Assembly (NCBI GenBank): GCA_022606425.2
Contig: JAHDVF020000237.1
Coordinates: 620,001-684,000 of the forward strand
Direction: 5' to 3'
Origin: Lepidostoma basale
Lineage: Eukaryota > Arthropoda > Insecta > Trichoptera > Lepidostomatidae
DNA length: 64,000 bases
In this document: piece by piece, positions 20,808 through 30,378 of the stretch
Layout of the letters: every line of letters starts with the position of its first letter
How positions within the stretch are numbered: the stretch's first letter is position 1
Made by a program: the position numbers and the translations under genes
The notes under the pieces: generated by a model
Told to the model about the DNA's origin: nothing
What the model saw: the letters and a program-made list of their open reading frames with translations, nothing else
Database searches by the model: none

Positions 20808-21090
20808 TGTATTTATTGTTTCTTGAACAATGATGTAAAACTCTTAATATGAATGAAAACATCTGTCTTCTAGGAGTTTTATTATATTTTAGACAGTATA
20901 ACACGTTTCGCCCTTCTAAGTCATTATTTTTTATATATGTGTGATGACGTTTTTGATGAAATAAAACATTTGATAATGCCTTAGAAGGGTGAAACATATC
21001 ATCTATTATTAAATATATATAATTAAACTCCAAGAAGACAGACGTTTTCATTCATTTTAATTATTTAATATAAAGTTTTACATCATTGTT
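20808..21090. repeat. Foldback element FB3, complete
   Basis: Mirror-image arms with GAATGAAAACATCTGTCTTC, CACGTTTCGCCCTTCTAAG on the left and TTTGATAATGCCTTAGAAG, GGTGAAACATATCAT, CAAGAAGACAGACG on the right. The spacer is about 60 bases. Confidence 0.75.
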
Positions 21091-21092
21091 TA

Positions 21093-21490
21093 CCTACTAA
21101 CTAACTAACCATCACGCCGTCTCCCCGAAGGGGAAGGCAGAAAGAATGGACTGCCGCGCCTTTCTTTCCTGACATATTTCTTTCGATTCCTCAACATTCA
21201 TACATCGTGTCATGCACGCGCGTCGATTTCTCTGACTCTTCACATGGCCGACATTCAATATTTGATTTATTTGATCGTACCACGTTTTCCTCGGTCTTCC
21301 TCTATTTCTGGTACCATTTACATCATTAACATATAATTTTTTTACCATTCTTTCTATATGTCCAAACCATCTTAATGATCCTTTCATTATTTTGTTCATG
21401 ACACCATCATTTGCACCGCATTCACTTCTTATATTTTCATTCGACACTCTATCATACACAGAATATCCACACATTCGTCTAAGAGTCGTT
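21093..21490 (-). mobile_element. LINE-B C-terminal frame with complete 3' end
   Basis: 120-codon open frame on the minus strand: CGYSVYDRVSNENIRSECGA, NDGVMNKIMKGSLRWFGHIE, RGRPRKTWYDQINQILNVGH, RRACMTRCMNVEESKEICQE, then AFPFGETA and stop. The 3' end is a CTAA repeat (plus strand) and the hairpin. Nearly intact over its length. Confidence 0.9.
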
Positions 21491-21532
21491 CATTGTATAA
21501 TACATATTAAATAATAATATATATGTTTTGAA

Positions 21533-21790
21533 CTAACTAACTAACCATCACGCCATTTCTCCAGAGGGGTAGGCAGAGAGGATAGATCGCCACAATTCTC
21601 TGTCCTTGCATACCTCTCGGGATTCCTCTACATTCATACATCGTACCATGCACGCACGTCCATTATTCCGACTTCAAATGTGACCGCCTTTTAGAAATTG
21701 ATTAATTTGGTCATGCCGTGTTTTCCTCGGTCGTCCTCGGCTTCTTTTTCCACTCACGCTGCTTTTGTACAACTTTTTAACCATTCTACT
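21533..21790 (-). mobile_element. LINE-B/C subfamily 3' end
   Basis: Minus strand: hairpin variant CCCCTCTGGAG, the GRPRKTRHDQINQFLKGGHI block and KRSRGRPRK. The sequence around the stop differs from LINE-B (GAGAAATGGCGTGATGG). Confidence 0.75.
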
Positions 21791-21794
21791 CTCA

Positions 21795-21868
21795 TCAAAT
21801 GCAAACGATCTGGAAATATGTCTGTAATCTTTGTAATTTTTGTTAAAATAAATTAAATTAAATAAATC
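21795..21868 (+). mobile_element. Second CR1-like family, 3' tail fragment
   Basis: TGCAAACGATCTGGAAATAT and TAAAATAAATTAAATTAAAT match the 3' end of the CR1-like copy at 47.5-47.96 kb. Confidence 0.6.
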
Positions 21869-22327
21869 CATTGACAACGTAAATTTAATTGATCGCCAGA
21901 ACGCAAACATAGCTGACGAAACCGGTCGAACTAAATATTTATAATTATTTTTTAATTTTCATTATTTCAGTATTGTAATTTTATGTATTTATATTATAAA
22001 TAAAGATAAAATAAAACAATTTTTGCGAAATGCTACATCAAATTGGGTCACGTGATCTGAATTCCAAAAAATGAAACGGAAAGATTTACAATCGACCGAA
22101 ATTGCCAGATTTTTCGACGTAAAAAGAAAAAAAACGCTAAAACGTCCCGGTGGCTTTATACGTTTTGTTACGTACGGCGCACACTGTCCGTAAACACACA
22201 ATTGTGGAGAAATACTTTTGTATCGAAAGCTTTAGTTTCAGCATATGAATTGATTGAGTTCGATTTGAGTTTGAAAAAATTGCATTAAACTTAGAGTACA
22301 GAGAAGATTGTCTGTTGAAAGATAATT
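21869..22327. other. Unassigned; FB-like scrap at 21905
   Basis: GCTGACGAAACCGGTCGAAC resembles the FB7 core. The rest is unrecognised. Confidence 0.4.
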
Positions 22328-23150
22328 AACTAACTAACCATCACGCCGTCTGCCCGAAGGGGTAGGCAGAAAGAATGGACCACCACACTGTTTTTCCTGG
22401 CATACTTAGAGATATATATAGATAGTATCTCAATAGAGACGAAGACGTAAACTGGAAACTGAACATGGATGATCAAGGTGTTTACAGGACTTATGACCTG
22501 TCATTGGTTGGGTTAATCGCACGCTTTATGTAATTACAACATTCCCCATTCCACCTTTGTTATTTGTGATCATGCATGACAAATTTTTGGAAGATGTATA
22601 TATACTTCAAAATCCATATTTATCTTCACGTGTCAGTTTCAGTCAGCTATCTATGTAGATTTGGTTGCACTTGTGAATTTTTTCAAGAATTAACCTATAC
22701 AACCGACCCACTAACGCCATCTATGGAGAATGATTTTCGGCATTTAGCAAACTACCTTATTAACACAATGCGAAGGCTGTCGCCTAACATATTGTTAGAA
22801 GCCGCTAGGAGTATTATTCCATTCTATATGCCAAAGAATATTTATACTTATTTATATTTATATTTCTCTCCTTTCCTCAATATTCATACATCGTGTCATG
22901 CACGCAGGTCATTTTCTCCGACTCCTCGCGTGCCGAAATTTGATTTTTTTTATGGTTCCACGTTTACTTTGGTCTTCCTCTATATACAGTTCCGTTTACA
23001 TCATTAACATATACTTTTTTTACCATTATTTCTTCAATCATTCTTATCATGTGTCCAAACCATCTTAATGATCCTTTTATTATTTTGTCCATAACAATTT
23101 CATTCGCACTTTATTCACTTCTTATATTTTCGTTTTCGAATTATTTTCGC
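22328..23150 (-). mobile_element. LINE-B copy split by RPT-A
   Basis: The 3' end (22328-22412: CCATCACGCCGTCTGCCC, then GGGTAGGCAG) and the next segment (22855-23150: TTCATACATCGTGTCATGCA, VKKVYVNDVN region, WFGHMIRMIEE) are one LINE-B copy. RPT-A at 22418-22850 sits exactly between CTGGCATA and TTTCTCTC, which are adjacent in intact copies. Confidence 0.8.
22418..22850 (-). mobile_element. RPT-A copy inside LINE-B
   Basis: Nearly identical over more than 360 bases to the copy at 56985-57358: ACTGGAAACTGAACATGGAT, CATTGGTTGGGTTAATCGC, CGCCATCTATGGAGAATGAT and GAAGGCTGTCGCCTAACAT. This branch carries a different interior (TCAGTTTCAGTCAGCTATC) from the 7, 10 and 27 kb copies. Confidence 0.8.
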
Positions 23151-23227
23151 AGAGAAATATTGCTCTCTCGCTCTCTCGTATTCAAAATATGCTCATACTC
23201 TTACTTTGACGACATTCGTTGTTTTAA

Positions 23228-23690
23228 ACTAACTAACTAACCATCACGCCGTCTTCCCGAAGGGGTAGGCAGAAAGAATGGACTGCCACACTTTCCTGAC
23301 ATATTTCTCTCGCTTCCTTAACATTCATACATCGTGTCAAGCACGCGCGTCGATTTCTCTGACTCCCCACATGTCTGACTCAATATTTGATTTCTTTGAT
23401 CGTGCCACATTTTCTTCGGCCTTCCTGTATTTCTAGTTCCATTTAGGTACATCGTCAACATGTACTTTTTTACCATTCTTTCTTCAATCATGCGTCCAAA
23501 CCATCTTAATGACACTTTCATTCGCACTTTATTTACTTCCTATATTTTCATTCGACACCCTATCATACACAGATTTTCCCGCACATTCATCTAAGAGATC
23601 TCATATCTACTGCATTTATCTCACTTTCTACCTTCTTCTGCTAGCTCCAAGCTTCACTTCTATACATAAGGGGTGGCACTAGGACCCCAT
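23228..23690 (-). mobile_element. LINE-B 3' half, frame broken
   Basis: Minus strand with the hairpin and CTAA tail at 23228, the RRACLT and WFGRMIEERMVKKYM blocks, then SVYDRVSNENIRSK and the EAWSQQKKVESEINAVDMRS region up to TACATAAGG at 23670. Confidence 0.8.
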
Positions 23691-23779
23691 TATGCCATTG
23701 TTATTCGATCTTTAACATAACGTATTTAAAAATGTGCTCTATATCACAGATATTTACATCAATTTATTTTTAATGAGGA

Positions 23780-24600
23780 GACAGCCATACTCCAAAAAAG
23801 CTATAATGGCAGTGCATAATGGTTTTCTTATACCGACGCATCCGACAGCGCCCTTGAGATGAGTAATTCATAAAAATGGCGCTTTATAAATTATCCAATT
23901 TATTATTATTATTATATGTATGGATGCGAAGCATAGAACTGGCAAAAGAAGGATGAAAGTAGAATAAATGCAGTAGAAATTATATCTCTTTGACAAATGT
24001 GCGGAAAATCTGTGTATGATAGAGTGTCGAACAAAAATACAAGAAGTTAATGCAGTGTGAATGAAAGTGTTATGAACAAAATAACGAAAGGATCATTTAT
24101 ATGGTTTGGGCACATGGAAAGAATGAATGAAGAAATAATGATAAAAAAGTATATTTTTATTATTATTTTGTTGAATCGTTCTTAACATCAAATCGAAGTA
24201 AAGGGTATACCTAGCTATCATTTTGATTCTCTTGACTATAGTAGGTTTTCTATCAGCATTTTATTGACACGTGAATTCAGCACTAGATCATAGACAGTGT
24301 GACAATCATACTGCCATCGCCGGGAATCGAACCTGGGACCATTGGGGTGGCAAAGCACTTACCACTCGGCCACGAAGGTCAATGTTAACGATGTTCACGG
24401 AAAAAGAAATAGAGGAAGGCCGAAGAAAAAGTGGCACGATGAAATGAAATTTAAGAAATAGTGAGATGTCGGAGAAATCGACGTGCGTGCATGACACGAT
24501 GTATAAATGTTGAGGAACGAGAGAAGTATGTTATGAAAGAACAGTGTGGCGGTCCATTATTTCTGCCTACCCGTTCGGGGAGACGGCGTGATGGTTTATT
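23780..24600 (+). mobile_element. LINE-B copy split by a SINE and a small insertion
   Basis: Plus-strand LINE-B from KKAIMAVHNGFLIPT through WFGHMERMNEE to the hairpin CCCGTTCGGGGAG and GGCGTGATGG. A short foreign segment lies at about 23866-23918 (ends ATTATTATTATTATATG). The SINE occupies 24152-24382. Confidence 0.8.
24152..24382 (-). mobile_element. Near full-length tRNA-derived SINE
   Basis: Complete order on the minus strand: A-box CCGAGTGGTAAGTGC, B box GGTTCGATTCCCGGC, TGACAATAAAATG body, CTTCGATTTGATG-type 3' body, and an ATT/AAT repeat tail at 24152. It interrupts LINE-B between AAGTATAT and GTTAACGATG. Confidence 0.85.
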
Positions 24601-24977
24601 TAGCAAACATATTTATTTAGAGTAGTATTTTAGTCCGCGCAAATTTCGTACATGTACCAGTGTGCGCCACGCTACTGTATTTTTCCTTCAGGTTATATAT
24701 GTCCTTCGGTTTCCTGTTTAAGGACTTTCACATCCGTTCTTCCTCCTTCCTGCGCGCGAACTTACTATCTCTTATTCCCGAGGATATCTCCAGGAACATC
24801 GTAAACTTTCGCCATTTAAAAACACCGAAACGGGGAGAAGTTAGGGAATAAATATATACACCCAGAAATAAGGCATTAGAAACTTAATTATATCAGTTTT
24901 AAATAATAAATTATTTTATTTATTTACACAATAACCATATATTTAATATTTGAACATTTAAAGGCACTGCAGAAAGG
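24601..24977. other. Unassigned; 63-codon frame at 24660-24851
   Basis: The frame beginning MCATLLYFSFRLYMSFGF is GC-neutral and matches nothing known to me. Possibly chance. Confidence 0.3.
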
Positions 24978-25247
24978 GTCTTCTTCTTCTTCTTCTTTTA
25001 ATAGATCTGACGATCTGTGACACAGAAATCATATCTCGTCGGATGATGAGATCCAGCTGTCCCTCCATCTCTTAGGCGGTCTTCCAGGTGGGCGGTGTCC
25101 GGAAGGGATTTCATAAGCGGCTATATATGCGAGTCTGTCACCATCCATTCGGGCTACATGGTCCCTCCAGTATCTTCTTCTGGATCTACTCCACTGAACG
25201 ATAACCTCTATTTCGCAGGTTTTTCTTATGTCTACGTTGCGGAAAGG
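24978..25247 (-). mobile_element. LINE-D 3' end
   Basis: Same block as at 15.8 kb: KTCEIEVIVQWSRSRRRYWR, DHVARMDGDRLAYIAAYEIP. Tail of TTC repeats at 24980-24996. Truncated at GCGGAAAGGG. Confidence 0.85.
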
Positions 25248-25261
25248 GTGATGTATTGAAT

Positions 25262-25515
25262 ATTTGAACATTTAACTCCGATGTAAATGGAGTAAGGAGT
25301 CGAGGTAGACCGAGGAAAACATGGCATGACCCATTTAATCAAATATTAAAGGTTGGCCATGTCAGAAGCCGGAAGAATCGACGTGCGTGTATGACTCGAT
25401 TTATGAATGTGGAGGAAGCTAGAGAGGTATGTCAGGATAGAGGAGTTTGGGGGTCCATTCTATCTGCCTACCCCTGCGGGGAAATGGCGTGATGGTTTGT
25501 TGTTGTTGTTGTTAA
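25262..25515 (+). mobile_element. LINE-C 3' end with TTG tail
   Basis: SRGRPRKTWHD-type, VGHVRSRKNRRACMTRFMNV, EEAREVCQDRGVWGSILSAY and PCGEMA before the stop. The hairpin is CCCCTGCGGGG and the tail is TTGTTGTTGTTG. Only the last roughly 75 codons remain. Confidence 0.85.
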
Positions 25516-25972
25516 AGGCAGTTATATAAAATAAAAAAATATCGAATAATGACAAAATAAAATATGATCCGCGATACTTGAAATGACAATAAGACAAACA
25601 GATGAGATAAAGAGATAATCATATATTAAAAAGGAGATGAGTCATAGAGATGGCATAGAGATGATTCAAAAATATATGAGACAAATTTATGACACATAGA
25701 CACGAGACACAGAGAATTCACATACGAGGTGTGTTCGCGGGTTTGGAGAGTACGATTGTCAAAATTTTATTATGTTAGTATGCATGCCCCTGAAGAATGC
25801 TAAAATTTTCAGCTGTATTCATTGTTTACTTTGTCTGTGGCAGCTGCTAAGGTTAGACGTATTTTTATGAGCTCGGCGATTTTCGTTTGTTAAAAATTTG
25901 TATCAAAGAATTTGTATCAAATTTTGTGTAAAAAATAAATGAAATGAAGAATATATATTATTTATAATACAT
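25516..25972. repeat. Degenerate GAGACATAGA-type minisatellite and unassigned sequence
   Basis: Between 25630 and 25735 units such as GATGAGTCATAGAGATGG and CACATAGACACGAGACACAG repeat imperfectly. The array resumes at 26366 after the LINE-B insertion. The rest, to 25972, is unassigned. Confidence 0.5.
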
Positions 25973-26366
25973 AACTAACTAACCATCACGCCGTCTCCCC
26001 GAAGGGGTATGCAGAAATAATGGACTGCCACACTTTTCTTTCCTGACATATTTCTCTCGCTTCCTCAACATTCATACATCGTGTCATGCACGCGCGTCGA
26101 TTTCTCTGACTCCTCACATGGCCGACATTCAATATTTGATTTATTTGATCGTGCCACGTTTCCCTCGGTCTTCCTCTTTTTCTGGTTCCATTTACATCGT
26201 TAACATATAATTTTTTTTCACCATTACAGCTTTTCCACTTTTCATTGCTTTCACGGATCTTTTCATCTCATTCGTACTTATTTTCTCAATATTATCATTC
26301 ATAGGTCCCGCACTCGCACTAGTTGTTATACTTTCGATCACGCTCGTATCACCACCATACATCTCC
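25973..26366 (-). mobile_element. LINE-B copy with large internal deletion
   Basis: The minus strand joins an N-terminal reverse-transcriptase region (GGDTSVIESITTSASAGPMN, then EKISTNEMKRSVKAMKSGKA) directly to MVKKNYMLTM and the C-terminal 3' end with hairpin and CTAA tail. The catalytic domain between them is missing. It sits within the minisatellite. Confidence 0.75.
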
Positions 26367-26500
26367 TTAAAATATATGAGACATAGATGTGAGTAAGAGA
26401 TTACATTTGAGACATAGGAATGAAACTCAAAATTGAGACACACAGATGACGCATAGATATGAGACATAGAAATGAGACACAGAGATGATACTCATATCTA
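26367..26500. repeat. GAGACATAGA minisatellite, continued
   Basis: Units ATGAGACATAGATGTGAG, TTGAGACATAGGAATGA, ATGAGACATAGAAATGAG and ATGAGACACAGAGATG. A continuation of the array interrupted by LINE-B. Confidence 0.6.
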
Positions 26501-26582
26501 TCGAAGAAAATAATTCACAAAACAAAGTGACTGCAAATATAGAACAAATTGTATTATACTCGTGTACGTACAGGATGTTTTT

Positions 26583-27020
26583 TTAGAGGTATACAATACA
26601 TATTCAAAATTAAAAAGGCATAAAAATTGGAGAGACATCTAGAGGCGTAATCTAGTACTGTATGATTTGCAGAGACTTTCACAGTGCATAAATAAAGATT
26701 TTCTGCTTAATGCTTCCCAATCTTAATAGATGACGATAGTGTAGAGTGAACTTAAAAAAATGTAAAGATAAGCGTGGGATTCTAGCATATATTCCAAAAA
26801 ATTGTCAGATGTGGTGGTCATAAGAAGGGCGGAATGGGGAATGTTGTTAAACATAAGCTGTAAGCGCCTCGGCCACCACATTCTGTTCCCAGAAAAACAA
26901 TTTACATCTTCGTCTCTATTGAGGTACAATTAATCCTTATAAAAAAAATTATCCGCAATGGGTAAAATCCAGTATTTGTCTACAAGAATTTGTATACATT
27001 CAAAATGTTGAAAAAAAAAC
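26583..27020 (+). mobile_element. RPT-A copy inside the mariner
   Basis: TAAAAATTGGAGAGACATCT, TTAATAGATGACGATAGTG, AAGAAGGGCGGAATGGGGAA, TTACATCTTCGTCTCTATTG and AATTTGTATACATTCAAAAT: the same end-to-end order as the 7 kb copy. Confidence 0.75.
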
Positions 27021-27067
27021 ACATTAAAATAATGTTAATGTCTATGATATTGGCTTTATTTAATAGA

Positions 27068-27355
27068 TCATTTAATGCCATTATTGTTTAAATATGATTT
27101 CGGGTATATGAGCGCCACGGCTAGCTCGAATGAAGCGCAATCGTGAAATCCAATTTTCAACAATTGTCGTCTTTGTGGATGCGTATTATCCACTAGAGTG
27201 TGCGTGGTCTTCCTATCCATGGTCTTCCGAATAACTTGCTCGGATGGAAGATTATGTCGACCGTAAAATGGACGATAAGTTTGGCAAACCGAACCATGAT
27301 TTTCAAAATAAATTTGCACAATTCGCAAGCGATGTTCTGACGTCAGTCTATTCAT
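27068..27355 (-). pseudogene. Internally deleted mariner-like transposase (DUF4817-type N-terminus)
   Basis: N-terminal residues MNRLTSEHRLRIVQIYFENH followed by PFYGRHNLPSEQVIRKTM are the helix-turn-helix region found at the start of a family of insect mariner-like transposases (family knowledge). After NTHPQRR the frame jumps into the C-terminal tail in a shifted frame (FIRASRGAHIPEIIF is readable there), so the DDE catalytic domain is deleted. Confidence 0.65.
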
Positions 27356-27466
27356 GGTGTAATGGCAAAACGTATTGACGACAAATCAACTGTCAACTGT
27401 CAAATTGTCAGTCTGTAGAAACAATGTTGCCAGTTAAAAAACCAAACCTCTAAAAAAGTCATCCTA

Positions 27467-28044
27467 TACTCGTATAATTCCCCTTGGTAATTCACCATAA
27501 AATTTCAGTAAAAACACAAGGTTTTTGGATACGTTTCAAAATGACAAAAACAAATATAAAGTGTGTCGTTATTTTCTTATTCAAAGCAAAAGAAAACGTA
27601 AAGGAAAATATTAAATCGTCATTTTAATGTAAAAAGAAATAACCGTTACGTTGCGTCCGTATTCCTAATATGAATTAGTCCTCCTACCATACCTAAGGAG
27701 TGTCCTTCGGGCCTTTAATATGTTTTACTGCGTCATAAAAACATTATTTTATTGGTTATCAATACAGGCGAAGAGCAACTTGTGTAGTAATCAAATAATA
27801 TTACGTTTTCTGCCAATTAAACATGTTTCGTAACCGTTTTTGTGATGTTTGAAATGTATTCTTTCGTTTCATTATTTTCATACAAATTAATGACTCGTTA
27901 TTTCATTTGAACGACACTGTTTTCCAAACATTGATTCCTGAATATCACAAAAAATGATTTTATAAAACTCGTGTATTATTTCTAGTTATTTTGGTTCTAC
28001 ATGTACATGTTTTGCATTGCACTACGTTATCTTATTTTAAAAAT
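27467..28044. other. Unassigned AT-rich sequence
   Basis: No frame or repeat recognised. Confidence 0.4.
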
Positions 28045-28190
28045 ATATTAGAATATAGCCAGCGAACTTGGCTAAACCGGTGGCTGTAAAAATAAAGACC
28101 CAAGTGGAAGAAGTTCTGAAACATCGTTTTATTTAATTATGATGAAATGAACTTCCATCGAGAGATTTAAGTAAAATCATTTGATTAACA
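28045..28190 (+). repeat. FB1 right arm
   Basis: GCCAGCGAACTTGGC, TAAACCGGTGGCTG, GACCCAAGTGGAAGAAG and ATGAACTTCCATCGAGAGAT match the FB1 right arm, with drift. Confidence 0.65.
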
Positions 28191-28424
28191 TGCATTTATT
28201 TTTGGTTTCTAGAACAATGAAAACATTCAATTTCTAGAAGAAAGTGACATATTTCGTCATGCTTAGGCATTGATAATGATACTTCTGATATATGAATTTG
28301 ATGTTTTTGAACAATAATGTAAAACTCCATATTAAAAATGAATAAAATCGTTTGTTTCCCTGTTTTGTAATATTGAAATTAATAATAAATATATAAAATT
28401 AACACTTTGTATTTTAACCTTCTT
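28191..28424. repeat. FB3 fragments and AT-rich sequence
   Basis: GTTTCTAGAACAATGAAAAC, TTTCGTCATGCTTAGGCATTG and AACAATAATGTAAAACTCC are degraded FB3 pieces. Confidence 0.5.
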
Positions 28425-29128
28425 CTTCTTCTTTGCTAGCCTTCTTTCCTCCACTGCTGGATATAGGCCTCTTCCAATTTCTTCCACTCGTCTCTATCCT
28501 GCCCCCTTTGTATCCAAAATTTTCCAACCCTTTTGATAATATCATCGGTCCATCTCATCGGTGGCCTTCCGACACTTCGCCTATTTTTCCATGGTCTCCA
28601 ACTGAGTATCCTGGGTGCCCATCTGTTGCCAACCTGTCTAGCCAAGTGTCCAGCCCATTGCCATTTCAATTTTGCCACTCGGTGCATGACGTCAGCAACC
28701 CTGGTGCGGCGTCTGATTTCTTCATTTCTTATGCGGTCACGCAAGCTCATACCAAGTATCTGTCTTTCCATGGACCTCTGTGTACACTTGAGCCTATGGA
28801 TACTTTTTGCTGTAAGAGTTGTCGTCTCTAGTCACTATGTCATCATGGGCAGTATACACATATCGTAGACCTTTCTTTTGAGACAAACCGGTATTTCAAC
28901 ATTTTCAAAGACATGTCTCAGTTTACCAAAGGCAGCCCAACCCAGTCCAACTCTTCGAGGTAGCTCTGCAGTTTGATTCTCTTTTCCGAGTCTGATTTTA
29001 TGACCGAGATACACATACTCTTTCACACTTTCAATCTTATTTCCCTCTATAATAATGTTTTTGTTTGTTGGACTTAGTATCTTTGTTTTGTCAATATTCA
29101 TCTCTAGTATTTTAACCACGTATTGTAT
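28425..29128 (-). mobile_element. RTE-like LINE, C-terminal third, one frameshift
   Basis: Minus strand, two frames. First: VKILEMNIDKTKILSPTNKN, SVKEYVYLGHKIRLGKENQT, VCLKRKVYDMCILPMMT. Second: MERQILGMSLRDRIRNEEIR, RVAKLKWQWAGHLARQVGNR, GRPPMRWTDDIIKR, EEAYIQQW. This spans the region just after the reverse-transcriptase catalytic motif through the C-terminus, ending at a GAAGAAGAAG tail. The frameshift lies near 28800. Confidence 0.85.
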
Positions 29129-29274
29129 TTTAACCACGGTATTGTAATTATATTTAGTGCCAACTCAATTCTCTTATACCCAAACCTCACCAGAGAAAAA
29201 TAAAAACGCACCTTTTATTTAATTATTATATTATATTTTTATTATATTACGTTAATAGAGAAAAGTTGTGGTAA
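29129..29274. other. Unassigned AT-rich gap
   Basis: No feature seen between the RTE-like and LINE-B copies. Confidence 0.5.
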
Positions 29275-29277
29275 ATA

Positions 29278-29940
29278 TTGTCTGAACATGGAATAAGTAC
29301 AAAACTGATCACGGCAATTAAGTCGCTATACACGGAAAGCACTGCTGGTGTCAGAGTAAATGGAGATCTTACAGCCTGGTTTGATATCAATAAAGGTGTC
29401 AAACAAGGTTGCGTAATGTCCCCGTGGTTATTTAATCTGTATATGGACAATTGTATGAAAGAGCTGAAAGGGTTGGATGTAGCCAAAATGAGCGGAGTGT
29501 CAGTAAGCTGTCTCTTGTATGCGGATGACGCTGTCCTACTTGCTGACAACGAGCATGAACTACAAGTCCTGGTGAATTGTATGTATGAGGTATGCATGCG
29601 AAATGATCCGATGATGAATGTTAATAAGTCCAAGGTAATGATTTTTGAAAAGGAAGAAACCATGACAGTCTGCAACATTAGCGTAAATGGTGAAAATTTG
29701 GAGCAAGTAGTTGAGTTTGTGTATTTAGGTAGTATGTTTACAAGAGATGGGAGAGTCGAGAGGGATATTGAAAGAAGGGTTGGGGCAGGCAACAAAGTGA
29801 ATGGTGCACTTAAAGTTGTCATCGCAAACAAAAACCTATCCAAAAAAGCTAGAATGGCAGTGCACAATGGTGTTCTTCTACCGACCCTTATGTATGGATC
29901 GAAGCATGGAACTGGCAAAGGAAGGATGAAAGTAGAATAA
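29278..29940 (+). pseudogene. LINE-B reverse transcriptase, partial
   Basis: 220 codons of non-LTR reverse transcriptase. Motif GVKQGCVMSPWLFNLYMD lies at residues 40-57 and the catalytic YADD at residues 81-84 (context LLYADDAVLLAD). A thumb-like region follows: NVNKSKVMIFEKEE, EFVYLGSMFTRDGRVERDIE, MAVHNGVLLPTLMYG. The first fingers and one catalytic Asp upstream are missing, so it cannot be active. The clade is uncertain; the motif spelling and C-terminal WFGHMERM block fit an RTE/CR1-like LINE. Confidence 0.85.
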
Positions 29941-29979
29941 ATGCAATAGAAATGAGATCTCGCAATAGAAATTAGACGA

Positions 29980-30357
29980 ATGTGTGAATTTTCTGTGTAT
30001 GATAGAGTGTCGAATGAAAATATAAGAAGTGAATGCGGTGCGAATGATGGTGTCATGAACAAAATAATGAAAGGATCATTAAGATGGTTTGGACATATGG
30101 AAAGAATGAATGAAGAAAGAATGGTAAAAAATTTATATGTTTATGATGTATATGGTACCAGATATAGAGGAAGACCAAGGAAAACGTGGCACGATCAAAT
30201 AAATCAAATATTGAATATCGGCCATATGAGGAGTCAGAGAAATCGACGCGCGTGCATGACACGATGTATGAATGTTGAGGAAGCGAGAGAAATATGTCAG
30301 GAAAGAAAGGTGTGGCAGTCCATTCTTTCTGCCTACCCCTTCGGGGAGACGGCGTGA
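29980..30357 (+). pseudogene. LINE-B C-terminal domain, partial
   Basis: 125 open codons: VYDRVSNENIRSECGANDGV, MNKIMKGSLRWFGHMERMNE, RGRPRKTWHDQINQILNIGH, NRRACMTRCMNVEEAREICQ, and AYPFGETA at the stop. The stop codon lies two codons after the hairpin and is followed at once by TGG and the TTAG tail. Confidence 0.85.
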
Positions 30358-30378
30358 TGGTTAGTTAGTTAGTTTATT

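Larger units (their letters stand above)
26571..27466 (-). mobile_element. Mariner-type DNA transposon remnant with inverted ends
   Basis: Terminal repeats CAGGATGTTTTTTTAGAGGT (left) and the mirror of TAGGATGACTTTTTTAGAGG (right), each next to TA. It carries a shrunken transposase on the minus strand (see next entry) and is invaded by RPT-A near its left end. Confidence 0.7.
29275..30378 (+). mobile_element. LINE-B, longest copy (reverse transcriptase to 3' end)
   Basis: Runs from mid reverse transcriptase to the TTAG tail. Two adjacent frames are separated by a small break around 29940-29980 (see next two entries). Truncated at the 5' side; the endonuclease and the RT fingers are absent. 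The tail is GGTTAGTTAGTTAGTT. Confidence 0.9.

Noticed and set aside
22576..23007. 143-codon plus-strand frame
   Set aside because: Spans the RPT-A/LINE-B boundary and is a chance frame in two repeats.
28433..28868. Plus-strand frames of 132 and 111 codons
   Set aside because: Antisense of the RTE-like C-terminus.
29247..30062. 271-codon minus-strand open frame
   Set aside because: It is the antisense shadow of the LINE-B reverse-transcriptase region; the plus strand carries the recognisable YADD protein.
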